Translations under genes and position numbers: made by a program | From: Nemertoderma westbladi | Taxonomy: Eukaryota > Xenacoelomorpha > Nemertodermatida > Nemertodermatidae | Length of the DNA: 36,677 bases | NCBI GenBank assembly: GCA_032718475.1 | Contig: JAUCBJ010006431.1 | Span: forward strand, 1-36,677 | Reading direction: 5' to 3' | The notes under the pieces: model-generated | Database searches by the model: none | The model's input: only the letters and a program-made list of their open reading frames with translations | Told to the model about the DNA's origin: nothing | In this document: positions 8,501-20,200 of the stretch, piece by piece | Layout: every line of letters begins with the position of its first letter | How positions within the stretch are numbered: the first letter of the stretch is position 1

Positions 8501-10687
8501 ACATGAGATGGAGTCTGTTAACTCAATCTTGAGATTGTGCGACATGAGTCGGAGTCTGTTAACTCATTCTGGAGATTGTGCGTCATGAGTCGGATTGTGT
8601 TAACTCAATTTGGATATTGTATGACTTGAGATGAATTCTGTTAACTTAATCCAGAGAGTGCACGACATGAGATGGAGTCTGTTAACTCAATTCGGAGATT
8701 GTACGACATGAGACGGAGTCTGTTAACTCATTCTGGAGATTGTATGACATGATATGGAGTCTGTTAACTCAATCTGGAGATTGTATGACATGATATGGAG
8801 TCTGTTAACTCAATCTGGAGATTGTATGACATGAGATGGAGTCTGTTAACTCAATCCGGAGATTATGCGACAAGAGACGGAGTCCGTTAACTCAATTCGA
8901 AGATTGTATGACATGAGATGAATTCTGTTAACTCAATCCAGAGATTGTACGACATGAGACGGAGTCTGTTAACTCAATCTTGAGATTGTGCGACATGAGT
9001 TGGAGTCTGTTAACTCAATCTGGAGATTGTATGACATGATATGGAGTCTGTTAACTCAATCTGGAGATTGTATGACATGATATGGAGTCTGTTAACTCAA
9101 TCTGGAGATTGTATGACATGAGATGGAGTATGTTAACTCAATCCGGAGATTGTGCGACATGAGATGAAGTCTGTTAACTCAATCTTGAGATTGTGCGACA
9201 TGAGTCGGAGTCTGTTAACTTATTCTGGAGATTGTGCGACATGAGTCGGAGTCTGTTAACTCAATCCGGATATTGTATGACATGATATGGAGTCGGTTAA
9301 CTCAATTCGGAGATTGTGCGACATGAGATGGTGTCTGTTAACTCAATCTTGAGATTGTGCGACATGAGTCGGAGTCTGTTAACTCAATCTGGAGATTGTA
9401 TGACATGATATGGAGTCTGTTAACTCAATCTGGAGATTGTATGACATGATATGGAGTCTGTTAACTCAATCTGGAGATTGTATGACATGAGATGGAGTAT
9501 GTTAACTCAATCCGGAGATTATGCGAAATGAGACGGAGTCTGTTAACTCAATTCGGAGATTGTATGACATGAGATGAATTCTGTTAACTCAATCCAGAGA
9601 TTGTACGACATGAGATGGAGTCTGTTAACTCAATCTTGAGATTGTGCGACATGAGTCGAAGTCTGTTAACTCATTCTGGAGATTGTGCGACATGAGCCGG
9701 AGTCTGTTAACTCAATCCGGATATTGTATGACATGATATGGAGTCGGTTAACTCAATTCGGAGATTGTGCGACATGAGATGGTGTCTGTTAACTCAATCT
9801 TGAGATTGTGCGACATGAGTCAGAGTCTGTTAACTCATTCTGGAGATTGTGCGACATGAGTCGGAGTCTGTTAACTCAATCCGGATATTGTATGACATGA
9901 GATGAATTCTGTTAACTCATTCCAGAGATTGTACAACATGAGACGGAGTCTGTTAACTTAATCCGGAGATTGTGCGACATGAGATGGAGTCTGTTAACTC
10001 ATTCTGAAGATTGTGCACATGAGTCGGAGTCTGTCAACTCATTCTGGAGATTGTGCGACATGAGTCGGAGTCTGTTAACTCAATCCGGATATTGTATGAC
10101 ATAAGATGAATTCTGTTAACTCAATCCAGAGATTGTACGACATGAGTTGGAGTCTGTTAACTCAATTTGGAGATTGTGCGACATGAGTCGGAGTCTGTTA
10201 ACTCAATCTGGAGATTGTATGACATGATATGGAGTCTGTTAACTCAATCTGGAGATTGTATGGCATGATATGGAGTCTGTTAACTCAATCTGGAGATTGT
10301 ATGAAATGATATAGAGTAGCTGTTAACTCAATCTGGAGATTGTATGGCATGATATGGAGTCTGTTAACTCAATCTGGAGATTGTATGACATAAGATTAAT
10401 TCTGTTAACTCAATCCAGAGATTGTACGACATGAGACGGAGTCTGTTAACTCAATTTGGAGATTGTGCGACATGAGTCGGAGTCTGTTAACTCAATCTGG
10501 AGATTGTGCGACATGAGTCGGAGTCTGTTAACTCAATCTGGAGATTGTATGACATGATATGGAATTGTTAACTCAATCTGGAGATTGTGCGACATGAGTC
10601 GGAGTCTGTTAACTCAATCTGGAGATTGTATGACATGATATGGAGTCTGTTACTCAATCTGGAGATTGTATGACATGATATGGAGTA
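8500..10687 (+). repeat. 41-bp satellite array, left-edge block
   Basis: There are about 53 head-to-tail monomers built around CTGTTAACTCAATC ... GAGATTGT ... GACATGA. Each usually contains GTTAAC (an HpaI site) and the potential hairpin CAATC-loop-GATTG. The outermost monomers (about 8500-8700) are the most diverged, as expected at the edge of an array homogenised by unequal exchange. A 400-bp marker pair (AGATGGAGTATG at 9121, ATGCGAAATG at 9521) recurs with the same spacing at 17170/17570 and 20332/20732, so this block is part of a longer higher-order repeat. No frame stays open because 41 is not a multiple of three. Confidence 0.95.
10675..10687 (+). repeat. left target-site duplication of the tandem-unit element
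   Basis: ATGATATGGAGTA here is repeated at 12345-12357 on the other side of the insertion. Removing one copy and the insert restores a normal 43-bp satellite monomer, identical to intact copies elsewhere in the array (for example near 18690). The element itself may contribute ATGA on the right side, so the true duplication is 9-13 bp. Confidence 0.75.
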
Positions 10688-10950
10688 TTAAATTAAATTA
10701 AGTTTTAAATTAAGTAATTAAGTTCTTTCGATGACCCTAGGGGTCGAGAAATATTTTGGGCTAAATGTCCTGATTCTATATTTTTTATTGGGGGTGTAAG
10801 ACTCCTGTTCTTCCTTTAATTTAATTTAATATATATGTTCTTTCGATGACCCTAGGGGTCGAGAAATATTTTGGGCTAAATGTCCTGATTCTATATTTTT
10901 TATTGGGGGTGTAAGACTCCTGTTCTTCCTTTAATTTAATTTAATATATA

Positions 10951-11503
10951 CATACCAACCCCCTGTTAGTCAGTATGTCGTTAACATCAATTATCATCTT
11001 ATGAAAGTGGAGCAGAATTCCGACATTACTGCAAATCATAAAATCTTATTTAAATTTTATACTGTGTGTGTGCCCTAGCATTCCACCAGTTTCCCATTGG
11101 TAACATATTTACTTACCATAGGCCTATAGGGTTCCTGTGTTCTGTGGTCTGACTTCTGTTTTGGGCTAGGTGGTAACAGAGTTGATGGTGCGATTATTTT
11201 AGGTCATTGGTGCATTATAGATAGGCTTGGCTAATTCCCTGTCCAGCTGACGAGGTGTCGAGGATTAGCGCGTACTGGTCCAAGACACCGAAACGCAACA
11301 CAAATTAATTATTTTTGCCTCAGTCATACCCCTTTCACGGCGACAAAATTGTCATATATTTTCTTATAGAATATAGGCTTAGCTATTGTGCAGTTTATTA
11401 ACGGTATCATTTAGTGTATGGCGGTTAGGGTTAGGGTTGCGACACATACCTGTATGTTTAGCATGTATTTATATTTGTTTGTGTTTGTGTTTGTGTGTTT
11501 GTT
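10951..11503 (+). repeat. first full B block of the tandem-unit element
   Basis: It is repeated almost identically at 11618-12180. It contains the hammerhead-like core, a TTAGGG-containing word (GGTTAGGGTTAGGGTT at 11423-11438) and a GTTT/GTGT-rich stretch at about 11476-11503. Near-identity of the two copies implies recent duplication or simultaneous insertion as a dimer. Confidence 0.85.
11241..11294 (+). ncRNA. hammerhead-ribozyme-like core, unit copy 1
   Basis: Seen: CTGACGA (11247-11253, matching CUGANGA), GGTGTC (11254-11259), a 24-base loop, GACACC (11284-11289, perfect complement of GGTGTC), then GAAA (11290-11293) and CGC. The loop contains GCGTACTGG: GCGT can pair with the ACGC after the core (stem III), GTA fits the NUH cleavage triplet, and CTGG can pair with the CCAG just before CTGACGA (stem I). 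All invariant core bases and three helices are thus available. However, the cleavage strand lies inside loop II, so normal planar folding would need the cleavage strand of the next tandem unit. Activity is inferred, not shown. Confidence 0.5.
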
Positions 11504-11617
11504 GTTCTTTCGATGACCCTAGGGGTCGAGAAATATTTTGGGCTAAATGTCCTGATTCTATATTTTTTATTGGGGGTGTAAGACTCCTGTTCTTCCTTTA
11601 ATTTAATTTAATATATA

Positions 11618-12180
11618 CATACCAACCCCCTGTTAGTCAGTATGTCGTTAACATCAATTATCATCTTATGAAAGTGGAGCAGAATTCCGACATTACTGCA
11701 AATCATAAAATCTTATTTAAATTTTATACTGTGTGTGTGCCCTAGCATTCCACCAGTTTCCCATTGGTAACATATTTACTTACCATAGGCCTATAGGGTT
11801 CCTGTGTTCTGTGGTCTGACTTCTGTTTTGGGCTAGGTGGTAACAGAGTTGATGGTGCGATTATTTTAGGTCATTGGTGCATTATAGATAGGCTTGGCTA
11901 ATTCCCTGTCCAGCTGACGAGGTGTCGAGGATTAGCGCGTACTGGTCCAAGACACCGAAACGCAACCATATTTTTCACAAATTAATTATTTTTGCCTCAG
12001 TCATACCCCTTTCACGGCGACAAAATTGTCATATATTTTCTTATAGAATATAGGCTTAGCTATTGTGCAGTTTATTAACGGTATCATTTAGTGTATGGCG
12101 GTTAGGGTTAGGGTTGCGACACATACCTGTATGTTTAGCATGTATTTATATTTGTTTGTGTTTGTGTTTGTGTGTTTGTT
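11618..12180 (+). repeat. second full B block of the tandem-unit element
   Basis: It is the same as the block at 10951-11503 apart from an extra CATATTTTTC at 11967-11976, immediately after the hammerhead-like core. The TTAGGG-like word recurs at 12100-12115. Confidence 0.85.
11908..11961 (+). ncRNA. hammerhead-ribozyme-like core, unit copy 2
   Basis: This is an identical second copy of the core: CTGACGA 11914-11920, GGTGTC 11921-11926, GACACC 11951-11956, GAAA 11957-11960. In a transcript covering both units, the GCGTA/CTGG strand of this copy lies downstream of the catalytic strands of copy 1, which is the order required for a type I hammerhead with a very long loop III (about 640 bases). 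Confidence 0.5.
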
Positions 12181-12344
12181 GTTCTTTCGATGACCCTAGG
12201 GGTCGAGAAATATTTTGGGCTAAATGTCCTGATTCTATATTTTTTATTGGGGGTGTAAGACTCCTGTTCTTCCTTTAATTTAATTTAATATATACATACC
12301 AACCCCCTGTTAGTCAGTATGTCGTTAACATCAATTATCATCTT

Positions 12345-12357
12345 ATGATATGGAGTA
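12345..12357 (+). repeat. right target-site duplication of the tandem-unit element
   Basis: ATGATATGGAGTA matches 10675-10687. The satellite resumes in phase immediately after it (GCTGTTAACTC), as expected for a clean insertion. Confidence 0.75.
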
Positions 12358-14200
12358 GCTGTTAACTCAATCTGGAGATTGTATGGCATGATATGGAGTC
12401 TGTTAACTCAATCTGGAGATTGTATGACATGATATGGAGTAGCTGTTAACTCAATCTGGAGATTGTATGGCATGATATGGAGTCTGTTAACTCAATTCGG
12501 AGATTGTATGACATGAGATGAATTCTGTTAACTCAATCCAGAGATTGTACGACATGAGATAGAGTCTGTTAACTCAATCTTGAGATTGTGCGACATGAGT
12601 CGGAGTCTGTTAACTTATTTTGGAGATTGTGCGACATGAGCCGGAGTCTGTTAACTCAATCCGGATATTGTATGACATGATATGGAGTCGGTTAACTCAA
12701 TTCGGAGATTGTGCGACATGAGATGGTGTCTGTTAACTCAATCTTGAGATTGTGCGACATGAGTCAGAGTCTGTTAACTCATTCTGGAGATTGTGCGACA
12801 TGAGTCGGAGTCTGTTAACTCAATCCGGATATTGTATGACATGAGATGAATTCTGTTAACTCATTCCAGAGATTGTACGACATGAGACGGAGTCTGTTAA
12901 CTTAATCCGGAGATTGTGCGACATGAGATGGAGTCTGTTAACTCATTCTGAAGATTGTGCACATGAGTCGGAGTCTGTCAACTCATTCTGGAGATTGTGC
13001 GACATGAGTCGGAGTCTGTTAACTCAATCCGGATATTGTATGACATAAGATGAATTCTGTTAACTCAATCCAGAGATTGTACGACATGAGACGGAGTCTG
13101 TTAACTCAATTTGGAGATTGTGCGACATGAGTCGGAGTCTGTTAACTCAATCTGGAGATTGTATGACATGATATGGAGTCTGTTAACTCAATCTGGAGAT
13201 TGTATGACATGATATAGAGTAGCTGTTAACTCAATCTGGAGATTGTATGGCATGATATGGAGTCTGTTAACTCAATCTGGAGATTGTATGACATAAGATG
13301 AATTCTGTTAACTCAATCCAGAGATTGTACGACATGAGACGGAGTCTGTTAACTCAATTTGGAGATTGTGCGACATGAGTCGGAGTCTGTTAACTCAATC
13401 TGGAGATTGTGCGACATGAGTCGGAGTCTGTTAACTCAATCTGGAGATTGTATGACATGATATGGAGTCTGTTAACTCAATCTGGAGATTGTGCGACATG
13501 AGTCGGAGTCTGTTAACTCAATCTGGAGATTGTATGACATGATATGGAGTCTGTTAACTCAATCTGGAGATTGTATGACATGATATGGAGTAGCTGTTAA
13601 CTCAATCTGGAGATTGTATGGCATGATATGGAGTCTGTTAACTCAATCTGGAGATTGTATGACATGATATGGAGTAGCTGTTAACTCAATCTGGAGATTG
13701 TATGGCATGATATGGAGTCTGTTAACTCAATCTGGAGATTGTATGACATGATATGGAGTCTGTTAACTCAATTTGGAGATTGTATGACATGATATGGAGT
13801 CTGTTAACTCAATCTGGAGATTGTATGACATGATATGGAGTAGCTGTTAACTCAATCTGGAGATTGTATGGCATGATATGGAGTCTGTTAACTCAATCTG
13901 GAGATTGTATGACATGATATGGAGTAGCTGTTAACTCAATCTGGAGATTGTATGGCATGATATGGAGTCTGTTAACTCAATCTGGAGATTGTATGACATG
14001 ATATGGAGTCTGTTAACTCAATCTGGAGATTGCATGACATGATATGGAGTCTGTTAACTCAATCTGGAGATTGTATGACATGATATGGAGTCTGTTAACT
14101 CAATCTGGAGATTGTATGACATGATATGGAGTCTGTTAACTCAATCTTGAGATTGTGCGACATGAGTCGAAGTCTGTTAACTCATTCTGGAGATTGTGCG

Positions 14201-17200
14201 CCATGAGTCGGAGTCTGTTAACTCAATCCGTATATTGTATGACATGAGATGGAGTCTGTTAACTCAATTCGGAGATTGTGCGACATGAAATGAAGTCTGT
14301 TAACTCAATCTTGAGATTGTGCGACATGAGTCGGAGTCTGTTAACTTATTTTGGAGATTGTGCGACATGAGCCGGAGTCTGTTAACTCAATCCGGATATT
14401 GTATGACATGATATGGAGTCGGTTAACTCAATTCGGAGATTGTGCGACATGATATGGTGTCTGTTAACTCAATCTTGAGATTGTGCGACATGAGTCAGAG
14501 TCTGTTAACTCATTCTGGAGATTGTGCGACATGAGTCGGAGTCTGTTAACTCAATCCGGATATTGTATGACATGAGATGAATTCTGTTAACTCATTCCAG
14601 AGATTGTACAACATGAGACGGAGTCTGTTAACTTAATCCGGAGATTGTGCGACATGAGATGGAGTCTGTTAACTCATTCTGAAGATTGTGCACATGAGTC
14701 GGAGTCTGTAAACTCATTCTGGAGATTGTGCGACATGAGTCGGAGTCTGTTAACTCAATCCGGATATTGTATGACATAAGATGAATTCTGTTAACTCAAT
14801 CCAGAGATTGTACGACATGAGTTGGAGTCTGTTAACTCAATTTGGAGATTGTGCGACATGAGTCGGAGTCTGTTAACTCAATCTGGAGATTGTATGACAT
14901 GATATGGAGTCTGTTAACTCAATCTGGAGATTGTATGACATGATATAGAGTATCTGTTAACTCAATCTGGAGATTGTATGGCATGATATGGAGTCTGTTA
15001 ACTCAATCTGGAGATTGTATGACATAAGATGAATTCTGTTAACTCAATCCAGAGATTGTACGACATGAGACGGAGTCTGTTAACTCAATTTGGAGATTGT
15101 GCGACATGAGTCGGAGTCTGTTAACTCAATCTGGAGATTGTGCGACATGAGTCGGAGTCTGTTAACTCAATCTGGAGATTGTATGACATGATATGGAGTC
15201 TGTTAACTCAATCTGGAGATTGTGCGACATGAGTCGGAGTCTGTTAACTCAATCTGGAGATTGTATGACATGATATGGAGTCTGTTAACTCAATCTGGAG
15301 ATTGTATGACATGATATGGAGTAGCTGTTAACTCAATCTGGAGATTGTATGGCATGATATGGAGTCTGTTAACTCAATCTGGAGATTGTATGACATGATA
15401 TGGAGTAGCTGTTAACTCAATCTGGAGATTGTATGGCATGATATGGAGTCTGTTAACTCAATCTGGAGATTGTATGACATGATATGGAGTCTGTTAACTC
15501 AATCTGGAGATTGTATGACATGATATGGAGTCTGTTAACTCAATCTGGAGATTGTATGACATGATATGGAGTAGCTGTTAACTCAATCTGGAGATTGTAT
15601 GGCATGATATGGAGTCTGTTAACTCAATCTGGAGATTGTATGACATGATATGGAGTAGCTGTTAACTCAATCTGGAGATTGTATGGCATGATATGGAGTC
15701 TGTTAACTCAATCTGGAGATTGTATGACATGATATGGAGTCTGTTAACTCAATCTGGAGATTGCATGACATGATATGGAGTCTGTTAACTCAATCTGGAG
15801 ATTGTATGACATGATATGGAGTCTGTTAACTCAATCTGGAGATTGTATGACATGATATGGAGTCTGTTAACTCAATCTTGAGATTGTGCGACATGAGTCG
15901 AAGTCTGTTAACTCATTCTGGAGATTGTGCGCCATGAGTCGGAGTCTGTTAACTCAATCCGTATATTGTATGACATGAGATGGAGTCTGTTAACTCAATT
16001 CGGAGATTGTGCGACATGAAATGAAGTCTGTTAACTCAATCTTGAGATTGTGCGACATGAGTCGGAGTCTGTTAACTTATTTTGGAGATTGTGCGACATG
16101 AGCCGGAGTCTGTTAACTCAATCCGGATATTGTATGACATGATATGGAGTCGGTTAACTCAATTCGGAGATTGTGCGACATGAGATGGTGTCTGTTAACT
16201 CAATCTTGAGATTGTGCGACATGAGTCAGAGTCTGTTAACTCATTCTGGAGATTGTGCGACATGAGTCGGAGTCTGTTAACTCAATCCGGATATTGTATG
16301 ACATGAGATGAATTCTGTTAACTCATTCCAGAGATTGTACAACATGAGACGGAGTCTGTTAACTTAATCCGGAGATTGTGCGACATGAGATGGAGTCTGT
16401 TAACTCATTCTGAAGATTGTGCACATGAGTCGGAGTCTGTAAACTCATTCTGGAGATTGTGCGACATGAGTCGGAGTCTGTTAACTCAATCCGGATATTG
16501 TATGACATAAGATGAATTCTGTTAACTCAATCCAGAGATTGTACGACATGAGTTGGAGTCTGTTAACTCAATTTGGAGATTGTGCGACATGAGTCGGAGT
16601 CTGTTAACTCAATCTGGAGATTGTATGACATGATATGGAGTCTGTTAACTCAATCTGGAGATTGTATGACATGATATAGAGTATCTGTTAACTCAATCTG
16701 GAGATTGTATGGCATGATATGGAGTCTGTTAACTCAATCTGGAGATTGTATGACATAAGATTAATTCTGTTAACTCAATCCAGAGATTGTACGACATGAG
16801 ACGGAGTCTGTTAACTCAATTTGGAGATTGTGCGACATGAGTCGGAGTCTGTTAACTCACTCTGGAGATTGTGCGACATGAGTCGGAGTCTGTTAACTCA
16901 ATCTGGAGATTGTATGACATGATATGGAATCTGTTAACTCAATCTGGAGATTGTGCGACATGAGTCGGAGTCTGTTAACTCAATCTGGAGATTGTATGAC
17001 ATGATATGGAGTCTGTTAACTCAATCTGGAGATTATATGACATGATATGGAGTAGCTGTTAACTCAATCTGGAGATTGTATGACATGATATGGAGTCTGT
17101 TAACTCAATCTGGAGATTGTATGACATGATATGGAGTCTGTTAACTCAATCTGGAGATTGTATGACATGAGATGGAGTATGTTAACTCAATCCGGAGATT

Positions 17201-20200
17201 GTGCGACATGAGATGAAGTCTGTTAACTCAATCTTGAGATTGTGCGACATGAGTCGGAGTCTGTTAACTTATTCTGGAGATTGTGCGACATGAGTCGGAG
17301 TCTGTTAACTCAATCCGGATATTGTATGACATGATATGGAGTCGGTTAACTAAATTCGGAGATTGTGCGACATGAGATGGTGACTGTTAACTCAATCTTG
17401 AGATTGTGCGACATGAGTCGGAGTCTGTTAACTCAATCTGGAGATTGTATGACATGATATGGAGTCTGTTAACTCAATCTGGAGATTGTATGACATGATA
17501 TGGAGTCTGTTAACTCAATCTGGAGATTGTATGACATGAGATGGAGTATGTTAACTCAATCCGGAGATTATGCGAAATGAGACGGAGTCTGTTAACTCAA
17601 TTCGGAGATTGTATGACATGAGATGAATTCTGTTAACTCAATCCAGAGATTGTACGACATGAGATGGAGTCTGTTAACTCAATCTTGAGATTGTGCGACA
17701 TGAGTCGAAGTCTGTTAACTCATTCTGGAGATTGTGCGACATGAGCCGGAGTCTGTTAACTCAATCCGGATATTGTATGACATGATATGGAGTCGGTTAA
17801 CTCAATTCGGAGATTGTGCGACATGAGATGGTGTCTGTTAACTCAATCTTGAGATTGTGCGACATGAGTCAGAGTCTGTTAACTCATTCTGGAGATTGTG
17901 CGACATGAGTCGGAGTCTGTTAACTCAATCCGGATATTGTATGACATGAGATGAATTCTGTTAACTCATTCCAGAGATTGTACAACATGAGACGGAGTCT
18001 GTTAACTTAATCCGGAGATTGTGCGACATGAGATGGAGTCTGTTAACTCATTCTGAAGATTGTGCACATGAGTCGGAGTCTGTCAACTCATTCTGGAGAT
18101 TGTGCGACATGAGTCGGAGTCTGTTAACTCAATCCGGATATTGTATAACATAAGATGAATTCTGTTAACTCAATCCAGACATTGTACGACATGAGTTGGA
18201 GTCTGTTAACTCAATTTGGAGATTGTGCGACATGAGTCGGAGTCTGTTAACTCAATCTGGAGATTGTATGACATGATATGGAGTCTGTTAACTCAATCTA
18301 GAGATTGTATGACATGATATAGAGTAGCTGTTAACTCAATCTGGAGATTGTATGGCATGATATGGAGTCTGTTAACTCAATCTGGAGATTGTATGACATA
18401 AGATTAATTCTGTTAACTCAATCCAGAGATTGTACGACATGAGACGGAGTCTGTTAACTCAATTTGGAGATTGTGCGACATGAGTCGGAGTCTGTTAACT
18501 CAATCTGGAGATTGTGCGACATGAGTCGGAGTCTGTTAACTCAATCTGGAGATTGTATGACATGATATGGAATTGTTAACTCAATCTGGAGATTGTGCGA
18601 CATGAGTCGGAGTCTGTTAACTCAATCTGGAGATTGTATGACATGATATGGAGTCTGTTAACTCAATCTGGAGATTGTATGACATGATATGGAGTAGCTG
18701 TTAACTCAATCTGGAGATTGTATGGCATGATATGGAGTCTGTTAACTCAATTCGGAGATTGTATGACATGAGATGAATTCTGTTAACTCAATCCAGAGAT
18801 TGTACGACATGAGATAGAGTCTGTTAACTCAATCTTGAGATTGTGCGACATGAGTCGAAGTCTGTTAACTCATTCTGGAGATTGTGCGCCATGAGTCGGA
18901 GTCTGTTAACTCAATCCGTATATTGTATGACATGAGATGGAGTCTGTTAACTCAATTCGGAGATTTTGCGACATGAAATGAAGTCTGTTAACTCAATCTT
19001 GAGATTGTGCGACATGAGTCGGAGTCTGTTAACTTATTTTGGAGATTGTGCGACATGAGCCGGAGTCTGTTAACTCAATCCGGATATTGTATGACATGAT
19101 ATGGAGTCGGTTAACTCAATTCGGAGATTGTGCGACATGAGATGGTGTCTGTTAACTCAATCTTGAGATTGTGCGACATGAGTCAGAGTCTGTTAACTCA
19201 TTCTGGAGATTGTGCGACATGAGTCGGAGTCTGTTAACTCAATCCGGATATTGTATGACATGAGATGAATTCTGTTAACTCATTCCAGAGATTGTACGAC
19301 ATGAGACGGAGTCTGTTAACTTAATCCGGAGATTGTGCGACATGAGATGGAGTCTGTTAACTCATTCTGAAGATTGTGCACATGAGTCGGAGTCTGTCAA
19401 CTCATTCTGGAGATTGTGCGACATGAGTCGGAGTCTGTTAACTCAATCCGGATATTGTATGACATAAGATGAATTCTGTTAACTCAATCCAGAGATTGTA
19501 CGACATGAGACGGAGTCTGTTAACTCAATTTGGAGATTGTGCGACATGAGTCGGAGTCTGTTAACTCAATCTGGAGATTGTATGACATGATATGGAGTCT
19601 GTTAACTCAATCTGGAGATTGTATGACATGATATAGAGTAGCTGTTAACTCAATCTGGAGATTGTATGGCATGATATGGAGTCTGTTAACTCAATCTGGA
19701 GATTGTATGACATAAGATGAATTCTGTTAACTCAATCCAGAGATTGTACGACATGAGACGGAGTCTGTTAACTCAATTTGGAGATTGTGCGACATGAGTC
19801 GGAGTCTGTTAACTCAATCTGGAGATTGTGCGACATGAGTCGGAGTCTGTTAACTCAATCTGGAGATTGTATGACATGATATGGAGTCTGTTAACTCAAT
19901 CTGGAGATTGTATGACATAAGATGAATTCTGTTAACTCAATCCAGAGATTGTACGACATGAGACGGAGTCTGTTAACTCAATTTGGAGATTGTGCGACAT
20001 GAGTCGGAGTCTGTTAACTCACTCTGGAGATTGTGCGACATGAGTCGGAGTCTGTTAACTCAATCTGGAGATTGTATGACATGATATGGAATCTGTTAAC
20101 TCAATCTGGAGATTGTGCGACATGAGTCGGAGTCTGTTAACTCAATCTGGAGATTGTATGACATGATATGGAGTCTGTTAACTCAATCTGGAGATTATAT

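Larger units (their letters stand above)
10688..12344 (+). mobile_element. tandem-unit, retrozyme/Penelope-like non-autonomous element inserted in the satellite
   Basis: The layout is: AT-rich leader (10688-10731); block A (from GTTCTTTCGATGACCC) at 10732, 10837, 11504 and 12181; and block B (from CATACCAACCCC) at 10951, 11618 and, truncated, 12295. Blocks therefore read A-A-B-A-B-A-B', with periods of 667 and 677 bp; the 10-bp difference is CATATTTTTC at 11967-11976. No protein is encoded. The apparent 9-13 bp target duplication and the tandem, partially terminated units resemble insertions made from multimeric or circular RNA templates, as described for retrozymes and Penelope-like elements. 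Each full B block carries a hammerhead-like core. Alternatives are a composite satellite captured in the array, or an insertion followed by local duplication. Confidence 0.65.

Noticed and set aside
8289-8588. 99-codon frame running from zinc-knuckle copy 2 into the satellite
   Set aside because: Only the first part (to about 8500) matches copy 1; the rest is satellite read by chance. It is treated as part of the pseudogene.
10732-10770. Hammerhead-like reading of block A (TCGATGACCCTAGGGGTCGAGAAA)
   Set aside because: The catalytic strand reads TCGATGA instead of CUGANGA and the GAAA is offset by extra bases. It is only a short near-palindrome, GACCCTAGGGGTC.
11423-11438. True telomere or interstitial telomere tract
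   Set aside because: There are only two and a half TTAGGG units, inside a repeated element.
11386-12278. Two identical 71-codon open frames in the tandem units
   Set aside because: They begin with TTG, not ATG. The identity only reflects the repeated unit, and the predicted peptide is low-complexity Leu/Cys from the GTTT/GTGT-rich stretch.
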